A program made the position numbers and the translations under genes. Shown here in pieces: positions 29,017 through 31,313 of a stretch of 31,313 bases of DNA. The notes beneath the pieces are model-generated. The model was not told the origin of the DNA and made no database searches. It saw only the letters and a program-made list of their open reading frames with translations. The stretch spans positions 1-31,313 of the forward strand of contig JBOFGY010000171.1 of NCBI GenBank assembly GCA_051649365.1, given 5' to 3'. How positions within the stretch are numbered: position 1 is the first letter of the stretch; the number at the start of each line of letters is the position of its first letter. This DNA is from CAVTAE01 sp051649365. Lineage in GTDB: Bacteria; Deinococcota; Deinococci; Deinococcales; Trueperaceae.

Positions 29017-30270
29017 TCACCCGCGAGCCAATCTACTATCTAAGGCCTTAAGGTCGGCGAAACGGAAAGAAAAGGCTAACGCAACTACGCCACTCGTTAA
29101 GGCTACGATAAAAATTCCTGGATACCCAAGGAACGTCACAATAACCCCCGCTAAAATGGGGGCAAAGCTCGGTAAGGCCATGAGTGTGTTGGTGACACCC
29201 GTATACATCGCCCTCTCTGCGTCAGGTGCAACCGCAAAGAGTAAATTCCAAACGGAAATATTCACTGCAGCTTGCCCGGTAGCTGAAGCAACGAGCACAG
29301 CATTGATCCACTGCCAACTCGGGGCAAAGAGTGCAAGCAATGAAGCAAGCACTAAGAAGCCCATACCGATTTGCAATACCAACACATTCCGTCCTTGATT
29401 TGCGGGCCGACGAAAAGCGAAATTGGCGATAATAGAGGCGAGCGTGGTAACAATGATAAATGTGCCGAGTTCACTCTCAGGGGCTCTCAAGCGTTGTTGG
29501 GCATAAATAGCATAAAAGGGGTCTGCAAGAAGTGCAATAAGAACAAGAGAACGCACCCGCAAATAACGACGGAAGCTCGAGTGCTCTCGCAACAACTGCG
29601 GGATATTTTTGATGGTTTGCCCCAACGATGCTTTGGTTGAAGGTTTACCTGGCGGTTCGTCAATGAGTCCAAAAATCCAATACGCAACTGCTGCTAACGC
29701 CGTGCCAATGGTCAACAAAATTCCAAAGTTATAAGGAAAGGGTATCTCGCTCGAGAGAACCCAACGCAACAACAAACCGCCACCAAGAGCCAATAAACCG
29801 CCACCTGCATTACGCAGCACCCAAAAGGTACCAAGACGGCTATGTGGCACAATTTTCGCGGTCACATCGGTAAAAGCAACTCCCGACACGCCACCACTGA
29901 AGGCCACAACGGTAAGCAGAACAATAATAGTAACAACCAAAACCTGATAATTTGGAATAACAAAAGTTGCCACACTCAAGAGGAAAAACGCTAAACCCCG
30001 CACCCAAGCAATACGCCGATACGAGGGCAGTTTATAGGGCTCACTCGCTAGACGTTGTGCAACCAATAGTTGCGGCAAAAACCAACCGCCCACACGCAAA
30101 GCTGGCACCAAACCAATCACAATAGGTGACGCACCCAAAGCAGCCAAAAACGGAGCTAGCACTAAACCACTGCTGAAAAAGGTCTCCGAAACATTGATAA
30201 GAATGCCATTGAAAACGCCGTACCAAAAATTGCGGTTTGCGGTTTTAAGATTTGTCGTGGAATGCGCCAT
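29017..30270 (-). CDS. Major facilitator superfamily transporter
   Basis: A 417-residue protein with about 12 hydrophobic segments, split by a hydrophilic loop near 205-245 (DEPPGKPSTKASLGQTIKNIPQLLREH, shown here as DEPPGKPSTK then ASLGQTIKNI). Segments such as FFSSGLVLAPFLAALGASPIVIG and GGVSGVAFTDVTAKIVP are typical of MFS permeases. The substrate cannot be read from sequence. The start ATG at 30270 has no evident Shine-Dalgarno or TANACT box, so transcription may begin farther upstream. A short GCGGAG/CTCCGC hairpin lies about 10-30 bp upstream. Confidence 0.88.
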   Translation of the reverse strand: MAHSTTNLKTANRNFWYGVFNGILINVSETFFSSGLVLAPFLAALGASPIVIGLVPALRVGGWFLPQLLVAQRLASEPYKLPSYRRIAWVRGLAFFLLSVATFVIPNYQVLVVTIIVLLTVVAFSGGVSGVAFTDVTAKIVPHSRLGTFWVLRNAGGGLLALGGGLLLRWVLSSEIPFPYNFGILLTIGTALAAVAYWIFGLIDEPPGKPSTKASLGQTIKNIPQLLREHSSFRRYLRVRSLVLIALLADPFYAIYAQQRLRAPESELGTFIIVTTLASIIANFAFRRPANQGRNVLVLQIGMGFLVLASLLALFAPSWQWINAVLVASATGQAAVNISVWNLLFAVAPDAERAMYTGVTNTLMALPSFAPILAGVIVTFLGYPGIFIVALTSGVVALAFSFRFADLKALDSRLARG

Positions 30271-30630
30271 ATGGAACAGCGGAGCAGCTCTAAACTCCGC
30301 ACGATTCTTACCATATCACCTCGAGGAAAACTCGTTAGCATTTTAGCGTTTCGACTGTTCAACAATTCACCATGTCAGCAGTTAAGCATTCCGCTGTAGA
30401 CGAGAAAAAAGCAGGATTGCTGCGCGGTTTCACTAGTGCTTGGCTTCGGGAAGGGTTTGCAATTCCTACGCTGAGACTCGCAATGACGAATCACTTGTTA
30501 TTGCGAGTCTAGGTTTGTCTTGTGTTTATAGTTCATTTAGCACACTGTTAATACAGCCACGAAGCAATCTTGATTTTTCCTGATAGCAAGATGGGTGTGT
30601 CCCAACCAAGTTTGGGGAGACTTCTTTTTT
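30271..30630. repeat. Intergenic region with CGTCATTGCGAG-type repeat
   Basis: No gene is seen in these 360 bp. Perfect 11-bp arms AGACTCGCAAT (30474-30484) and ATTGCGAGTCT (30500-30510) form the core. Scattered partial words match the repeat at 17851-18107: GGATTGCTGCGCGG near 30415 and ACGAAGCAATCTTG near 30561. It seems to be a more degraded relative of that element. Confidence 0.72.
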
Positions 30631-31313
30631 CTATTTTTCTTCATCCTGCTTAGCTCTCACTTCTAAGGTGCGTGCATACACCTCCTTGGCAGCCATTGCG
30701 TCATCTACAGTCGTGGGCTCGAGCGTACTATCAAGAACAACAGGTTCTGTTTTTACAAGTGCGGTAGGCGTGGTGGTAGCTGCTACTGGAGTGTCACTAC
30801 TTTCTAGCTTCTGGCGATAAAGCGCATACACACCGGCAGCAATGAGCAGTGCTGGGAAAACCCAGCCGCCTGCAAAACTTAGATTCAGCAAACCCACAAA
30901 CAACAAAGCGAGTGCGGGAAAGATGGCCCAACGCTGCCGCTCATAGGTAAATAAATAAGCAAAGGTCGCTGCTAAACCTGCAAAGAAAAAGGTGCCTTCA
31001 TCCCACCTTGGTAAAAGTTCTTCTAGAGCAACGATAAACGACAGTGTGAGTAGCACACCCCCAGGAATAACCGCCCACCAGTGCTTGCGCTGGCGTATGT
31101 AAACCATGACAAAGCCCAACGCTAACATGCCCAAAAAGTAAAACCCGGCCAAGTCGCCACCGATGGCAGCAAGAGCCACACCGAGTAACGTAAACCCGAC
31201 AATAGAAGCCCAAAGCTGTTTTCGGTTTAGCGTGTGGTAACGAATAAGATAAGACCCCACCCCCCCTAACATCACGCTAAAAAACACGGTGGACATACCA
31301 CCAAACCAACCTA
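30631..31313 (-). CDS. Multi-TM membrane protein, 5' end outside the window
   Basis: At least 227 residues are visible. The frame stays open to the window edge (GWFGG precedes the first internal Met at 31296), so the true start may lie beyond 31313. Six or seven hydrophobic segments fill the first about 165 residues, several of them opening with aromatic and Gly/Pro residues (WWAVIPGGVLLTL, RWAIFPALALLFVGLL). A hydrophilic tail rich in Thr, Val and Glu with a terminal helix (AAKEVYARTLEVRAKQ) follows. I recall similar repeats (RWA-I-P-x-x-L-L) in Deinococcota hypothetical proteins and LiaI/LiaF-type regions; function unknown. Confidence 0.7.
   Translation of the reverse strand, partial: GWFGGMSTVFFSVMLGGVGSYLIRYHTLNRKQLWASIVGFTLLGVALAAIGGDLAGFYFLGMLALGFVMVYIRQRKHWWAVIPGGVLLTLSFIVALEELLPRWDEGTFFFAGLAATFAYLFTYERQRWAIFPALALLFVGLLNLSFAGGWVFPALLIAAGVYALYRQKLESSDTPVAATTTPTALVKTEPVVLDSTLEPTTVDDAMAAKEVYARTLEVRAKQDEEK

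Larger units (their letters stand above)
394..30723. repeat. Highly iterated palindrome CTCGAG (about 82 copies)
   Basis: I counted about 82 copies of CTCGAG by eye, first at 394-399 and last at 30718-30723. Examples are 1502, 2001, 5487, 7954, 7961, 9675, 10227, 10254, 12557, 12569, 15889, 17662, 20811, 21757, 21764, 24574, 24583, 27484, 27526, 27883 and 27904. About 6-8 would be expected by composition. Copies lie on genes of both orientations, in all reading frames and between genes. Flanking bases are not conserved, so this is a short word rather than a transposed element. The largest gaps are 2006-3274, 3279-4333, 10547-12254 and 23151-24472. Confidence 0.9.

Noticed and set aside
394..30723. 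Restriction-modification system specific for CTCGAG in this window
   Set aside because: No methyltransferase or endonuclease motifs were seen; an excess rather than avoidance of the site would also be unusual for an active system.

Overview
The window looks like a chromosomal segment of a low-to-medium GC (about 45-48% by eye) member of the Deinococcota or a close relative. This rests on several things together: about a dozen genes carry a TANACT-type -10 box only 5-8 nt before the start codon with no Shine-Dalgarno, which implies leaderless mRNAs of the kind abundant in Deinococcus; a YpdA-type bacillithiol disulfide reductase; a DUF3084 coiled-coil membrane protein; LexA; LptB; and MinD-MinE without an adjacent MinC. 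The species is not identified. The most striking property is at genome scale: the palindrome CTCGAG occurs about 82 times (one per 380 bp, against 6-8 expected), in genes and between them, in all reading frames.

Layout. 0.2-2.3 kb: an acidic pRiA4b ORF-3-like protein and a GT4 glycosyltransferase. 2.3-4.1 kb: an AT-rich, CTCGAG-poor two-gene island, an XRE/HigA-type repressor fused to an M78 (ImmA/IrrE) metallopeptidase plus an acidic partner, with a consensus promoter whose -35 lies inside a perfect 11-bp inverted repeat. This is the best candidate for a poorly described system. 4.1-6.9 kb: an EF-G paralogue without its GTPase domain, a YdeI-type protein, a broken thioredoxin-2 gene and a small zinc-ribbon protein. 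7-10.4 kb: a two-TM HAMP protein, a [2Fe-2S] ferredoxin and GatB. 10.4-13.4 kb: LexA and a CRP-family regulator (divergent), a short DUF2256 zinc-ribbon gene, MscL, and an apparently free-standing structured RNA (about 170 nt) with its own extended -10 promoter and intrinsic terminator. 13.5-17.8 kb: YpdA diverging from a translationally coupled three-gene sugar operon (two Gfo/Idh/MocA oxidoreductases and a TIM-barrel isomerase). 18-21 kb: endonuclease III diverging from a 5-formyl-THF cyclo-ligase-like gene, then a PilC/GspF-type protein. 21-23.4 kb: a MITE-like element, minD-minE and a membrane diguanylate cyclase. 23.4-25.2 kb: a decaying stretch with two tandem frameshifted VOC/glyoxalase genes. 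25.2-31.3 kb: a purine phosphoribosyltransferase, LptB, DUF3084, a DUF454-MFS pair, a CGTCATTGCGAG-type repeat and the 3' part of a multi-TM protein that runs off the window.

Most of the content is housekeeping (amidotransferase, DNA repair, division-site placement, envelope export, redox). Intergenic regions are rich in hairpins built from a small shared vocabulary (GCGTAAGAC, GCAGAAGGCAAA, GCACCCC-GTACCC). All function calls come from reading motifs by eye; no database search was run.
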